A stretch of 64,000 nt of DNA from JARRPM01 sp963792815. GTDB lineage: Bacteria > Pseudomonadota > Gammaproteobacteria > Pseudomonadales > Halieaceae. The notes under the pieces were generated by a model. That model saw only the letters and a program-made list of their open reading frames with translations. It did no database searches and was not told the origin of the DNA. The stretch spans positions 371,794 to 435,793 of the forward strand of contig CAWBXR010000016.1 of assembly GCA_963792815.1 (NCBI GenBank). The letters run 5' to 3'. The stretch's first letter is position 1; each line of letters begins with the position of its first letter. The translations under genes were made by a program, and so were the position numbers. Below, piece by piece: positions 24,384-34,013 of the stretch.

Positions 24384-24923
24384 CTAAAAATCCAGTTGTT
24401 CTATGGTGCGGTTGTGGTTGGTGTAGATACAGATGTCACCGGCAATGCCCAGGCCCTTTTCCACTATGGTGCGGGCATCGAGTTCGGTGTTGTCCAGCAG
24501 CGCCCGGGCCGCCGCCTGGGCAAAGGGTCCGCCGGAGCCGATAGCGATCAGGTTGTCTTCGGGCTCGATGACATCGCCGTTACCGGTGATGATCAGTGAC
24601 GTGCTCTTGTCGGCAACCGCCAGCAGGGCTTCCAGCCGGCGCAGGGCGCGTTCGGTGCGCCAGGCCTTGGCGAGCTCTACCGCCGCGCGGACCAGGTGGC
24701 CCTGGTGCTTGTCCAGCTGGGCCTCGAACAGTTCGAACAGGGTAAAAGCATCCGCCGTACCCCCGGCGAAGCCCGCCAGGACCTGGTCCTTGTGCAGGCG
24801 TCGAACCTTGCGGGCATTGCCCTTCATGACGGTATTGCCCATGGACACCTGGCCGTCCCCCCCGATCACGACACTGTTGCCGCGACGTACCGAGAGAATG
24901 GTTGTACCTCTGAATTGTTCCAC
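24384..24923 (-). CDS. hslV: HslV peptidase of the HslUV protease
   Basis: 179-residue threonine peptidase, start GTG 24923 preceded by AGGAGATG. The first residues read (M)EQFRGTTILSVRRG, so the catalytic Thr of the usual TTI-SVRR N-terminus is preceded by about six residues rather than by Met alone. A short propeptide must therefore be removed. No start codon lies immediately before the Thr codon. The remainder is typical: GGDGQVSMGNTVMKGNARKVR, LAGFAGGTADAFTLFE and AIGSGGPFAQAAARAL. An upstream in-frame extension to 24986 has no family sequence. Operon with hslU. Confidence 0.94.
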   Translation of the reverse strand: MEQFRGTTILSVRRGNSVVIGGDGQVSMGNTVMKGNARKVRRLHKDQVLAGFAGGTADAFTLFELFEAQLDKHQGHLVRAAVELAKAWRTERALRRLEALLAVADKSTSLIITGNGDVIEPEDNLIAIGSGGPFAQAAARALLDNTELDARTIVEKGLGIAGDICIYTNHNRTIEQLDF

Positions 24924-25048
24924 GCTGCATCTCCTGACCCGGGCGTTGGTGAACTCAGGATGATGCTGGTAATCGCCGGCTCCCACGCGCTCCTGATCAG
25001 GCAGTTATGGGGGTCGGCGCCGGGAATTCAAGGTTTAACGAGGATTAA

Positions 25049-25651
25049 TCAGGGTGTTCCGCGTTTGAGCAGCAGGGTGTCTATGTCCTGGGCGGCAGTG
25101 AGGCTGCGGGCCCGGGTCATTTGCCCGTGGGAGCTGAAGGGGCCGAGGTAGACCCGGAACCAGCGCCCGTTGTCGCTGTTGGTTTCTTCCACCTTGGGTT
25201 CAAGCCCCAACAACAGCAGTTCCGCCCTGCGCCGGTCCGCATCCTCGCGCTGGCGGAATGAGCCCGCCTGCAACAGGTAGGACTCGCCGGTGGAGCCGGA
25301 GGGGGGGCTGGTTACCTCCGCCGGCTCGACGGGTCCGTCGATGGTCTGCTGGGGCAGCATGGTATAAAAGTCGAAACGTGGCTTGGGCGGTTCCGCCGGC
25401 ACCGCGGCTGTCGCAGCGGCCTCCGGCGCGGGGCCGGGCTCCGGGCCGTCGGCTGCGGGCATGCTGCCCAGGTACAGCAGGAAGCTCAGGAAAACACCGC
25501 TGAGCAGGCCGGCAAGGTAGCTGCGCCACGCGCTGCCGGGGCGGCTGTCCCGGGCGCTTCTGGCGGATCCCTCCCGGCCACGCTGCGGCGCCTGCCTGCG
25601 CGCCGGCGCCTTCGAGCCTGGTTTGCGTGTCTTGGCGTAGTCCCGTGCCAT
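25049..25651 (-). CDS. SPOR-domain (FtsN-like) cell-division protein
   Basis: 200-residue bitopic inner-membrane protein. A basic cytoplasmic N-terminus (about 40 residues), one membrane helix (SYLAGLLSGVFLSFLLYLGS, about 44-63), a proline/alanine-rich periplasmic linker, then a C-terminal SPOR domain (SYLLQAGSFRQREDADRRRA ... RWFRVYLGPFSS) that binds denuded peptidoglycan at the septum. This layout and its place between argS and hslV match the ftsN locus of Pseudomonas and relatives, so it probably is the divisome activator FtsN; SPOR proteins diverge, so the symbol is withheld. Confidence 0.87.
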   Translation of the reverse strand: MARDYAKTRKPGSKAPARRQAPQRGREGSARSARDSRPGSAWRSYLAGLLSGVFLSFLLYLGSMPAADGPEPGPAPEAAATAAVPAEPPKPRFDFYTMLPQQTIDGPVEPAEVTSPPSGSTGESYLLQAGSFRQREDADRRRAELLLLGLEPKVEETNSDNGRWFRVYLGPFSSHGQMTRARSLTAAQDIDTLLLKRGTP

Positions 25652-25654
25652 GAA

Positions 25655-27340
25655 TTACATTGTCTCCGGCGCGGAAACACCCAGCAGCCCGAGGCCGTTG
25701 GCGATCACCTGGCGAACCGCCTCTGACAGGGCGACGCGGGCATTGCGCAGGGCGGTTTCGTCCACCAGCACCTTGTGCGCGTTGTAACAGCTGTGGAAGT
25801 CCCCGGCCAATTCGCGCAGGTAGGTGGCGACAGTGTGGGGTTCACTTGCCGCGGCGGCCCCCGCAACCACTTCCGGGTATCGGTCCAGTTGCCGCAGCAG
25901 GGCCTTTTCGTACTCCTCGGTCAACTCGTCGAGGTGGGCCAGGCCCTCCTGCGGGGTCCATTGCCAGCCCTGTTCGACCATTTTGCGCATCACGCTGCAG
26001 GCCCGGGCGTGGGCATACTGGATGTAATACACCGGGTTGTCGTTGCTCTGGGACATCGCGAGATTGATATCAAAGGTCAACTGCGAACTGGCTGCCCGCG
26101 CCGTCAGGAAGAACCGGGTGGCGTCGCAACCCACCTCGTCAATCAGGTCGCGCAGGGTGACGTAGCTGCCCGCGCGCTTGGACAGCTTGACCTCCTCGCC
26201 GTCGCGCATGACAGTTACCATCTGGTGCAGCACGTAATCGGGCCAGCCCTCGGGAATGCCGGATTCCAGCGCCTGCAGGCCCGCCCGCACCCGGGTGACG
26301 GTGCTGTGATGATCGGCGCCCTGTTCGTTGACGACGCGCTCAAAGCCCCGCTTCCACTTGTTCAGGTGATAGGCCACATCCGGCAGGAAGTAGGTATACC
26401 CGCCCTCACTCTTGCGCATGACCCGGTCCTTGTCATCGCCGAAGTCGGTGGTTCGCAGCCACAGGGCGCCGTCTTTTTCGTAGGTGTGCCCACGCTCGAT
26501 GAGGCGCTGGACAGTGGCTTCCACCTCGCCGTCCTCATACAGGGAGGATTCGAGGAAATAATTGTCGAAATGTACGGCGAAGGCCTGCAGGTCCAGGTCC
26601 TGTTCGCGGCGCAGGTAGGCGACCGCAAAGCGGCGTATGTCATCCAGGTTCTCCGGGTCGGCGCTGCTGCTGACATGCTGGTCCGTGGCGTCGATGCGGT
26701 CGCCCCGCAGGTAGGCCTGGGCCACCTCCTCGATATAATCACCCCGGTAGCCATCGGCGGGCCAACCCGGGTCTTCGGGTCCGACACCCCTGCAGCGCGC
26801 CTGTACCGAGAGGGCCAGGTTGCTGATCTGCTGGCCCGCGTCGTTGTAATAGAACTCCCTGGTCACGTCCCAGCCGGTGGCCTGCAGCAGGCGGCAGATG
26901 CTGTCCCCAACCGCTGCGCCGCGGCCGTGACCCACGTGCAGGGGACCGGTCGGGTTGGCGGACACGTACTCCACCTGTACTTTGCGACCCGCGCCGGTGG
27001 CGGTGGTGCCGAATGCCTCACCCTGTTCCAGGATGCGCCGGATGACCGCCTGGCTGCTGGCGCCCGAGAGGAAAAAGTTGATGAATCCGGGACCGGCGAT
27101 CTCAGTGCGCGCAACGAAAGTGGCCTCGGGCAGGGCCCGGCAGATCAGCTCGGCCAGTTCTCGCGGTTTTTTGCCGGCCGCTTTGGCCAGGCCCAGGGCG
27201 ACGTTGGTGGCCAGGTCGCCGTGGTCCGGGTCGCGGGTGCGCTCGATCTGCACGCGGACTGGTGCGTCAGCGGGTAACTGGCCCTCAGCCACCAGTTTTT
27301 GCAGTGCCTGGAGTATAAGCTGGGTAAGTTGTTCCTTCAT
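25655..27340 (-). CDS. argS: arginyl-tRNA synthetase
   Basis: 561-residue class I synthetase charging tRNA-Arg. The HIGH motif appears as SANPTGPLHVGHGRGAAVGD and the KMSKS-like loop as VKLSKRAGSYVTLRDL. The N-terminal Arg-specific additive domain and C-terminal anticodon-binding DALR domain are present (ends HSCYNAHKVLVDE...). The start ATG 27340 is preceded by GAGAGG-like purines. The SPOR gene follows after 3 nt, so both are cotranscribed. Confidence 0.98.
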   Translation of the reverse strand: MKEQLTQLILQALQKLVAEGQLPADAPVRVQIERTRDPDHGDLATNVALGLAKAAGKKPRELAELICRALPEATFVARTEIAGPGFINFFLSGASSQAVIRRILEQGEAFGTTATGAGRKVQVEYVSANPTGPLHVGHGRGAAVGDSICRLLQATGWDVTREFYYNDAGQQISNLALSVQARCRGVGPEDPGWPADGYRGDYIEEVAQAYLRGDRIDATDQHVSSSADPENLDDIRRFAVAYLRREQDLDLQAFAVHFDNYFLESSLYEDGEVEATVQRLIERGHTYEKDGALWLRTTDFGDDKDRVMRKSEGGYTYFLPDVAYHLNKWKRGFERVVNEQGADHHSTVTRVRAGLQALESGIPEGWPDYVLHQMVTVMRDGEEVKLSKRAGSYVTLRDLIDEVGCDATRFFLTARAASSQLTFDINLAMSQSNDNPVYYIQYAHARACSVMRKMVEQGWQWTPQEGLAHLDELTEEYEKALLRQLDRYPEVVAGAAAASEPHTVATYLRELAGDFHSCYNAHKVLVDETALRNARVALSEAVRQVIANGLGLLGVSAPETM

Positions 27341-27453
27341 TGCGAGAGGATATACCTGAATTACTTCAATAGGTTACCGGGCCTGCCGGGCCCGCTGGCC
27401 GGCCATTATCCTTATAAGTGCCTGCCGTGGCTAGTGATCGGGCGGGGGCGCGA

Positions 27454-29652
27454 CTAGTACAGGTCCAGCGGATCGACATCTATCGACCATTTCAGGCCGC
27501 GCCGGGCCGGGATATTCTCGGCCCGGGCAACCAGCAGGCCCGCGGCCAGTTGGGCCGCCCTGCGGTCGGGCGCCAGCAGGATAAGCTGGCAGCGGTACAT
27601 GCCCGCCCGGCGCTGCATGGGCGCCGGCAGGGGGCCGATCAGCCTGGCGCCCGACGGCATTGTCCGTTCGGCCTGGCTGCGCACGGTTTGCAGAAACTCT
27701 TCACCAAGGGCGGCATCGCTGCAGTCCGAGCGCAGCATCACCAGCTGGCCCGCGGGGGGCATCCCCGCCTCCCGCCGCTCGGCCAGCATCGCCCTCGCCT
27801 GGTCGCCGTAGTCCACGTGGAGCATCGCCTGCAGCGCCGGGTGGTCGGGGTAGTGGGTTTGCACCAGGACCTCACCGGGCTGCTCCGCCCTGCCCGCCCG
27901 CCCGGCCACCTGGGTCAGCAACTGGGCCATCCTCTCCTGGCCGCGAAAATCCGCGCTGAACAGCAGGGCATCCGCATCGATCACCGCCACCAGGCTCACG
28001 CCGGGGAAGTGGTGGCCCTTGGTGAGCATCTGGGTCCCCAGCAGGATGCCGGGTTCGCCCCGGTTGATCAGGCTGACCAGGTCGCGCATCGCGTGCCGGG
28101 CCTGCATGGAGTCGCTGTCCACCCGGAACACCGGCCACTGGCCGAATCGCTGGTGCAGGAAGTCCTCCGTTTGCTCGGTGCCCAGCCCGGCGGTTATCAG
28201 GCTGCTGCCCTGGCACTGGGGGCATCGCTGGGGTATTCGCCTGCCGGCGCCGCAGTGGTGGCAGCGCAGCTGCCCGAGGCGGCGATGGACGGTGAGCCGG
28301 GCGTCGCAGGCACTGCACTGGGCTACCCAGCCACAATCATGGCATTGCAGGGTGGGTGCGTAACCGCGCCGGTTAAGAAACAGCAGCACCTGCTGCCGGG
28401 CCTGCAGGGTGTTGTCGATGGCGCTCAGCAACGCGCTGGAGAGGCCTGCCTGCAGCTCCTGCCGGCGCACATCGATGGCCCTGATGGTCGGCAGCGAGCT
28501 GGTCCCGGCGCGCTGGCGCAGGCGGTGCAGCTGGTAGCGGCCCGCCGCCACGTTGTGGAGGCTTTCGAGGGAGGGCGTGGCGCTGCCCAGCAGCACCGGG
28601 CAGCCTTCCAGCTGGCCGCGCTTCACCGCCACATCCCGGGCAGAATAGCGAAAACCGTCCTGTTGCTTGTAGGAGCCATCGTGCTCCTCATCGATAATGA
28701 AGAGCCCGGGCTTGTGCAGCGGCGTGAATATGGCGGAACGGGTACCGATGACGATGTGCGCGCTGCCGTCCCTGGCCGCCTCCCAGGCGCGATAACGCTC
28801 GGCCTCTCCCAGGCCGGAGTGAAGGATCACTATGTTGGCGGCGAAGCGCTGCCTGAACCGCTCCAGGGTCTGTGGCGTCAGGCCTATTTCGGGAATGAGC
28901 ACCAGCGCCTGCCTGCCCCGCTCGAGGCAGTCGGCGATGAGCTGCAGGTAGACCTCGGTTTTGCCGCTGCCCGTCACGCCCTCCAGCAGATGGCAGCTGA
29001 AAGCCTGCCCTGCCTTTAACAGTTCAGCCACTGCCTCGGCCTGTTCCTGGTTGAGCGAAAGCCCCGGCCTGCTGGTAGGGGCTGTGGGCGGGTGCGCCAC
29101 GTTGCACTGTTGCACCAGCTCCTTGTCCGCCAGGTTGCGCAGTACCGCCGGGCTGATGCCCCGTGCCCGGAACAGCTCGTTGGCTACAGCCGGCGCCCCC
29201 TGCAGCAGCGCCAGCGCCTCGGCCTGGCGCGGTGAGCGCGACAGTGCGCCTGGCGGCAGGCCCATCCCGCGAGTTGTCAGTTGCCAGCCGGGGCTGCCAC
29301 CCGGCCGGTGGGGCCTGCCCTGGCGTAGAGAGGCGGGAAAAGCAGCGGCAAACACCTCGCCCGGGGGATGATGGTAGTAGCGCGCGGCCCAATCACATAA
29401 TTGCAGCAGGGTGGCGGGCACCAGGGGTGTTTCATCCAGCAAAGTATCGGCATGCTTGAGCGCGGATTCCGCCAGCTCGCTGTCCTGGCAGACCTGGACC
29501 AGGTAGCCGGTGACGGTGCGGGAACCGAAAGGCACTCTCAGGCGCAGGCCGGGTTGCAGGGTCTTCACAGCCGCAGCGCTCATCCCGCTGGGGGGCAGGT
29601 AATCGAACAGTCGACGCAGGGGCGAAGCTATGGCGAGGCGAAGTACGGACAT
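27454..29652 (-). CDS. priA: primosomal protein N' (replication restart helicase PriA)
   Basis: 732-residue 3'-5' DNA helicase that recognises collapsed forks and reloads the replisome. N-terminal DNA-binding domain; Walker A LLEGVTGSGKTEVYLQL; DEEH box FIIDEEHDGSYKQ; eight-cysteine zinc region (CHDCGWVAQCSACDARL, then CHHCG and CPQCQG); C-terminal motifs LGTQMLTKGHHFPGV and AGRAGRAEQPGEV. Length equals E. coli PriA. Divergent from rpmE, as in many gammaproteobacteria. Confidence 0.98.
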   Translation of the reverse strand: MSVLRLAIASPLRRLFDYLPPSGMSAAAVKTLQPGLRLRVPFGSRTVTGYLVQVCQDSELAESALKHADTLLDETPLVPATLLQLCDWAARYYHHPPGEVFAAAFPASLRQGRPHRPGGSPGWQLTTRGMGLPPGALSRSPRQAEALALLQGAPAVANELFRARGISPAVLRNLADKELVQQCNVAHPPTAPTSRPGLSLNQEQAEAVAELLKAGQAFSCHLLEGVTGSGKTEVYLQLIADCLERGRQALVLIPEIGLTPQTLERFRQRFAANIVILHSGLGEAERYRAWEAARDGSAHIVIGTRSAIFTPLHKPGLFIIDEEHDGSYKQQDGFRYSARDVAVKRGQLEGCPVLLGSATPSLESLHNVAAGRYQLHRLRQRAGTSSLPTIRAIDVRRQELQAGLSSALLSAIDNTLQARQQVLLFLNRRGYAPTLQCHDCGWVAQCSACDARLTVHRRLGQLRCHHCGAGRRIPQRCPQCQGSSLITAGLGTEQTEDFLHQRFGQWPVFRVDSDSMQARHAMRDLVSLINRGEPGILLGTQMLTKGHHFPGVSLVAVIDADALLFSADFRGQERMAQLLTQVAGRAGRAEQPGEVLVQTHYPDHPALQAMLHVDYGDQARAMLAERREAGMPPAGQLVMLRSDCSDAALGEEFLQTVRSQAERTMPSGARLIGPLPAPMQRRAGMYRCQLILLAPDRRAAQLAAGLLVARAENIPARRGLKWSIDVDPLDLY

Positions 29653-29777
29653 TGCGCCCCTTTCCGGGCTGGCTGTGGATGGCAGGCGGCCAGTGTATCA
29701 AATCGGGGGTGGGAATATCGGCCGGGAACCCGCCGGCAGCGGATTCCGGCCCGCGGCAGCGCGGCACATAATGACTA

Positions 29778-29805
29778 TTGCTTCTGCCCTTATGTCTGGT
29801 AAGAT
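29778..29805 (+). promoter_or_regulatory. candidate sigma-70 promoter of rpmE
   Basis: TTGCTT (29778-29783), 16-nt spacer, TAAGAT (29800-29805), giving a leader of about 63 nt before the rpmE ATG at 29875. Located in the priA-rpmE divergent gap. Confidence 0.55.
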
Positions 29806-29874
29806 GCGCGGCTATTTTTTGGTGCGGTGCCCGACAGGGATCGGGTGGCGGCACCTATTACGAGGAGAGGCATT

Positions 29875-30090
29875 ATGAGAAAAGATATCCACCCCAAGTA
29901 CGAAGCCGTGACGGCAACATGCAGCTGCGGCAACCAGGTCGCGACGCGTTCAACCCTTTGTGAAGACCTCCAGATCGATGTCTGCTCCGAGTGCCACCCG
30001 TTCTTTACCGGAAAGCAGAAGGTGATGGATACCGGTGGTCGTGTCGATCGTTTCAACAAGCGTTTCGGCAGCCGCGGCTCCAAGCGCTAG
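29875..30090 (+). CDS. rpmE: 50S ribosomal protein L31 (zinc-binding form)
   Basis: 71-residue ribosomal protein bridging the subunits. The start ATG 29875 follows GAGGAGAGG, a strong ribosome-binding site; the longer start at 29827 lacks family sequence. The four zinc ligands Cys16, Cys18, Cys37 and Cys40 (CSC ... CSECHPFFTG) identify the zinc-containing C+ type, as opposed to the zinc-independent paralogue induced on zinc starvation. It ends SRGSKR, as in relatives. A terminator follows. Confidence 0.97.
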   Translation: MRKDIHPKYEAVTATCSCGNQVATRSTLCEDLQIDVCSECHPFFTGKQKVMDTGGRVDRFNKRFGSRGSKR

Positions 30091-30128
30091 CAGCGGGGCG
30101 CCCCGCGCCCCTGTCGCATTGCAAAAAC

Positions 30129-30158
30129 GCCGGGCCCGCAGTGGTCCGGCTTTTTTTT
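30129..30158 (+). terminator. rho-independent terminator after rpmE
   Basis: Stem GCCGGGCC (30129-30136) with GGTCCGGC (30143-30150), containing one G-T wobble, followed by eight T residues (30151-30158). Confidence 0.8.
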
Positions 30159-30254
30159 GGGTGCTGAAAACGTCCAGGGGACCGGCATTTTGTCGCCTTG
30201 TTACGCGACGTCCTTTTCTATATCCTTTCGGACCTTTTTCCACAAGTGAAACTC

Positions 30255-31505
30255 ATGCCCAAGGACTTCAAGCAGGCTGCGCTGGATTATCACTCGAACC
30301 CGGTCCCGGGGAAGATCAGCGTGGAGCTCACCAAGCCGGCTGAAACCCAGCTCGACCTGGCGCTGGCCTACAGTCCCGGTGTCGCCGAACCCTGCCGGGA
30401 AATCTTTGCAGACTGTGAGAACGCCTACCGCTATACGGGCAAGGGCAACCTGGTGGCAGTGGTCAGTAATGGTACCGCCGTCCTCGGGCTCGGCAACCTC
30501 GGCTCACTTGCCAGCAAGCCGGTGATGGAAGGCAAGGCACTGCTGTTCAAGCGCTTTGCCGGCATCAACTCGATTGATATAGAGGTCAATACCGAGGACT
30601 CCGCAGAATTCATTAACACCGTGGCTCTGATCGCCGATACCTTTGGCGGCATCAACCTGGAAGACATCAAGGCGCCGGAGTGCTTCGAGATCGAAGCTGC
30701 CCTGTCCGAGCGCTGCGCGATACCCGTATTCCACGACGACCAGCACGGCACGGCCATCGTCACCGCCGCGGGCCTGTTGAACGCCCTCGAGGTGCAGGGC
30801 AAGCGACTGGAAGAGGCGGTTATTACCTGCCTCGGCGCCGGCGCTGCAGCGATAGCCTGCATGCGCCTGCTGGTCAGCCTGGGGGCCAGGCGCGACAATA
30901 TATACATGCTGGACCGGCGCGGCGTAATTTACGCCGGGCGCGAGGGCGTCAACGCTTACAAGCAGGAGTTCGCCAACCAGACCAACAAACGCAGTTTGTC
31001 CGATGCCATCAAAGGGGCGGATGTATTCATCGGCCTGTCCGGGGCGGATTTGCTCAGTGCCGACATGCTGCTGTCGATGGCCGACCGCCCGGTTGTCTTC
31101 GCCTGCTCCAACCCCGACCCCGAGATAAAGCCAGAGATAGCGCGTGCCACCCGGGATGATGTGATCATTGCAACTGGCCGGTCGGACTATCCCAACCAGG
31201 TCAATAACGTGCTCGGCTTCCCGTTCATTTTCCGGGGTGCGCTGGATGTGCGGGCGTCCTGTATCAACGAGGAGATGAAGATCGCGGCGGTGCACGCCCT
31301 GTGCGAGCTGACCCGCCTGCCCGTGCCCCGGGAGGTATTGACCGCCTGCGGTGTCGAGTCCCTGTCCTTCGGCCCGGAATATATTATCCCCAAGCCGGTG
31401 GATCATCGCCTGCTGGAACTGGTGGCACCTGCTGTGGCGCGGGCCGCCGTCGACAGCGGTGTTGCCCGCCTGCCCTACCCCGACAACTATTCACCCGGCG
31501 CCTGA
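30255..31505 (+). CDS. NADP-type malic enzyme, single-domain form
   Basis: 416-residue malate dehydrogenase (decarboxylating), converting malate to pyruvate plus CO2. The start ATG 30255 gives MPKDFKQAALDYHSNP, matching family N-termini. Motifs: YSPGVAEPCREI, VSNGTAVLGLGNLGSLASKPVMEGK, HDDQHGTAIVTAAGLLNAL and nucleotide-binding CLGAGAAAIACMRLL. It lacks the C-terminal phosphotransacetylase-like domain of the 750-residue MaeB proteins. NAD versus NADP preference cannot be fixed from the motifs alone. Converges on mrcA. Confidence 0.9.
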   Translation: MPKDFKQAALDYHSNPVPGKISVELTKPAETQLDLALAYSPGVAEPCREIFADCENAYRYTGKGNLVAVVSNGTAVLGLGNLGSLASKPVMEGKALLFKRFAGINSIDIEVNTEDSAEFINTVALIADTFGGINLEDIKAPECFEIEAALSERCAIPVFHDDQHGTAIVTAAGLLNALEVQGKRLEEAVITCLGAGAAAIACMRLLVSLGARRDNIYMLDRRGVIYAGREGVNAYKQEFANQTNKRSLSDAIKGADVFIGLSGADLLSADMLLSMADRPVVFACSNPDPEIKPEIARATRDDVIIATGRSDYPNQVNNVLGFPFIFRGALDVRASCINEEMKIAAVHALCELTRLPVPREVLTACGVESLSFGPEYIIPKPVDHRLLELVAPAVARAAVDSGVARLPYPDNYSPGA

Positions 31506-31506
31506 A

Positions 31507-31523
31507 CCGGGGCACTGCCCCGG
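31507..31523. terminator. GC-rich palindrome between convergent malic enzyme and mrcA
   Basis: CCGGGGCA-C-TGCCCCGG, a perfect 8-bp inverted repeat with a single central base, in the 42-nt gap between convergent stops. No T-run follows, so it may be a weak bidirectional terminator. Confidence 0.4.
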
Positions 31524-31547
31524 GCGAGCGGCTTGTCCTATCGCTAA

Positions 31548-34013
31548 CTAGAAAATATCCCGCAGCAGGTCATCCGTGCCCCCGCTGCCCTCCCCGGGGC
31601 CGGCTTCGCCGCCCGTTCCCGAGGGTACATTCTCTTTCAGGAAGTACTCGACGATGGCGTTGGCCTGCCCCGGTCGCGCCAGCAGGCCGGAGTCGGGGTC
31701 GATCCGCACGCTTACCGTGCCCGGGGGCAGGGGCCTTTGCCGGACCGGGCTGTCCCGCAGCGCCTCCCTCATGAAGTCGATCCAGATCGGCAGGGCCGCG
31801 GTGCCGCCGAACTCCCGCCTACCCAGCGGGGTATAGCCATCAAAGCCCACCCAGGTTGAAGTGACCACGTCACTGTTGTAACCCGAGAACCACACATCCA
31901 TGGGGCCATTGGTGGTTCCGGTTTTGCCGGCGATGTCGCTGCGCTCCAGCACCAGTGCCTTGCGACCGGTTCCCCTGGTGATAACGTCCTTGAGTATGCT
32001 GTCGATAATAAAGCTCACCCGGGGATCCATGATGCGCGGGGCAGGGGGTAGCCTGTCCTGGCCTTCGCCACCGCCGCTGAGGATCTGCTCCATACTCGGC
32101 TCCCCGGAGGGCTGTTCCGGTTCCGGGCTGTCCTCGCAGTCGCGGCATACCGTCAGCGGCCTCGCCTTATACATTTCCTTGCCGTCGATGTCCTCGATCC
32201 GGTCGATCAGGTAAGGCTCGACGCGATAGCCGCCGTTGGCCAGTACCGCGTAAGCCGCGGCGACATCCATCACGCTCATCACATGGGTGCCGAGGGCCAG
32301 GGAGAGGTCGCGCGGGAAACTGGAGGTGTCGAAGCCAAAGCGGGTCATGTAGTCGAGCAGCTTGCTCACCCCCAGCTGCTGGAGCAGGCGGATGGATACG
32401 AGGTTGCGCGATTTTGTCAGCGCCCAGCGCAGGCGCGTGGGGCCGTAGAACTTGCCCTCGTCGTTTTCCGGCCGCCACATGCCCTCGTCGAGGGAGCTGT
32501 CCTCTACCACTACCGGCGCGTCGTTGATGATACTGGCAGCGGTGAAACCCGACTCCAGGGCGGCGCTATAGAGGAAGGGCTTGAAATTCGACCCCGGCTG
32601 GCGCAGTGCCTGGGTGGCCCGGTTGAATTTGCTCAGCTCAAAGCCGATGCCACCGACGATGCTGATGACGGCGCCGTCGTCGGGGCGCAGGGAAACCAGT
32701 GCGGCCTGTGCCGCGGGGACCTGGCTGAGGAACCAGCCTTCCTTCTGTTCTCCCTCCTCGCCCTTTTCTACCTTGCGAGCCACACGGATCAGGTCGCCCA
32801 CGGCGAGCACATCGGCGGGGGTTTTGGGCCTGGGCCCGACCGCATTCTCGTTCAGGTAGGGTGATGCGTGGTTGATGCCGTTTTCCCATGGCACTGCGCC
32901 GCTGCTGCCATCGGCAAACAGGATGGCCACCTGCTCCTCGCCCACCCCGGTGACCACTGCGGGCAACAGGTCTGCAATCACAGCCGTCTGGCCCAGGGCG
33001 TCCAGCCAGGCCTGTTCCGTGTTGGTACTGCTGTCCCCGGGTGGCAGTTTCTGCTCCGGCCCGCGGTAGCCGTGCCTGTCGTCGTAGGTCAGGAGGCCGT
33101 TGGTCACGGCTTGTCGTGCTACCTCCTGCAAACCGCTGTCGATGGTGGTGTAGACCTGGAACCCGTCGTTATATGCAGCCATCCCGTATCGATCAAGCAT
33201 CTCCTGGCGCACCATCTCGGCCGCGTAATGGGCGGAGAAACTCAGCTGTTCGTCGTGGTGCTTGGCGGTATCGGGTTCCACTACAGCTGCGCTGTACTGC
33301 GCCTGGTCGATATAGCCCAGGTCGCGCATGCGTCCGAGAATCCAGTCGCGGCGCTCTTTGCCCGCAACGGGTCCACTGATCGGGTTGTTGCGTGATGGCG
33401 CCTTGGGGATGCCCGCCAGCATGGCGTACTGGGCCAGGTCCAGTTCGCTGATGCTCTTGCCATAATAGACTTTCGACGCCGCTTCAAACCCGTAGGCCCT
33501 GTGCCCGAGGAAAACCCGGTTGAAATACAGTTCAAAGATCTCGCGTTTATCGAGGGCCCTTTCTATTTCTATGGCCAGCAGAATCTCGTTGAACTTGCGC
33601 ATGAAAGTGCGTTCCAGGGACAGGAAGTAATTCCTGGCGACCTGCATTGTCAGGGTGCTGCCCCCGGAGCCTTTTTCTCCCGTCAGCATCAACTCGGACA
33701 CCGCCCGGAACAGGCCGGGAAAATCGACCCCGGAATGGCGGAAGAAATTGGCATCCTCGGCGGCGAGCAGGGCTTCTATGAACTGCGGTGGAATCTCGTC
33801 AAAAGGCAGTGGGCTGCGTTTCTGTTCGCCAAACTGGCCTATCAGGTACCCGTCCCGGGTATACACGCGCATCGGTGTCTGCAGTTTCACATCGCGCAGG
33901 GTAGCGACGTCGGGCAAGTTCGGGCTTAGATACAGGTAGACGCCTGCCATTAGCCAAAAAGCTCCGAAAAGTCCAAATAATGAAAGACGAAAAAGGGCGC
34001 GTAGGATTATCAT
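31548..34013 (-). CDS. mrcA: penicillin-binding protein 1A
   Basis: 821-residue bifunctional class A peptidoglycan synthase. One N-terminal membrane helix (LFRLSLFGLFGAFWLMAGVY). The GT51 glycosyltransferase domain has AAEDANFFRHSGVDFPGLFR and GSGGSTLTMQVARNYFLS. An OB-like insertion follows, then the transpeptidase domain with the active-site serine in PGSNFKPFLY (S-x-x-K), SRN (SxN) and KTGTTNG. The standard position next to pilM, divergent across an AT-rich gap, is conserved in Pseudomonas and relatives. Confidence 0.97.
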   Translation of the reverse strand: MIILRALFRLSLFGLFGAFWLMAGVYLYLSPNLPDVATLRDVKLQTPMRVYTRDGYLIGQFGEQKRSPLPFDEIPPQFIEALLAAEDANFFRHSGVDFPGLFRAVSELMLTGEKGSGGSTLTMQVARNYFLSLERTFMRKFNEILLAIEIERALDKREIFELYFNRVFLGHRAYGFEAASKVYYGKSISELDLAQYAMLAGIPKAPSRNNPISGPVAGKERRDWILGRMRDLGYIDQAQYSAAVVEPDTAKHHDEQLSFSAHYAAEMVRQEMLDRYGMAAYNDGFQVYTTIDSGLQEVARQAVTNGLLTYDDRHGYRGPEQKLPPGDSSTNTEQAWLDALGQTAVIADLLPAVVTGVGEEQVAILFADGSSGAVPWENGINHASPYLNENAVGPRPKTPADVLAVGDLIRVARKVEKGEEGEQKEGWFLSQVPAAQAALVSLRPDDGAVISIVGGIGFELSKFNRATQALRQPGSNFKPFLYSAALESGFTAASIINDAPVVVEDSSLDEGMWRPENDEGKFYGPTRLRWALTKSRNLVSIRLLQQLGVSKLLDYMTRFGFDTSSFPRDLSLALGTHVMSVMDVAAAYAVLANGGYRVEPYLIDRIEDIDGKEMYKARPLTVCRDCEDSPEPEQPSGEPSMEQILSGGGEGQDRLPPAPRIMDPRVSFIIDSILKDVITRGTGRKALVLERSDIAGKTGTTNGPMDVWFSGYNSDVVTSTWVGFDGYTPLGRREFGGTAALPIWIDFMREALRDSPVRQRPLPPGTVSVRIDPDSGLLARPGQANAIVEYFLKENVPSGTGGEAGPGEGSGGTDDLLRDIF

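Noticed and set aside
25775..29019. Long plus-strand open frames (about 500 and 530 codons) opposite argS and priA
   Set aside because: They are antisense to well-supported genes, have no recognisable domains and arise from GC-rich codon bias.
29811..29874. Riboswitch or autoregulatory structure in the rpmE leader
   Set aside because: The leader is short and I could not draw a convincing conserved structure.
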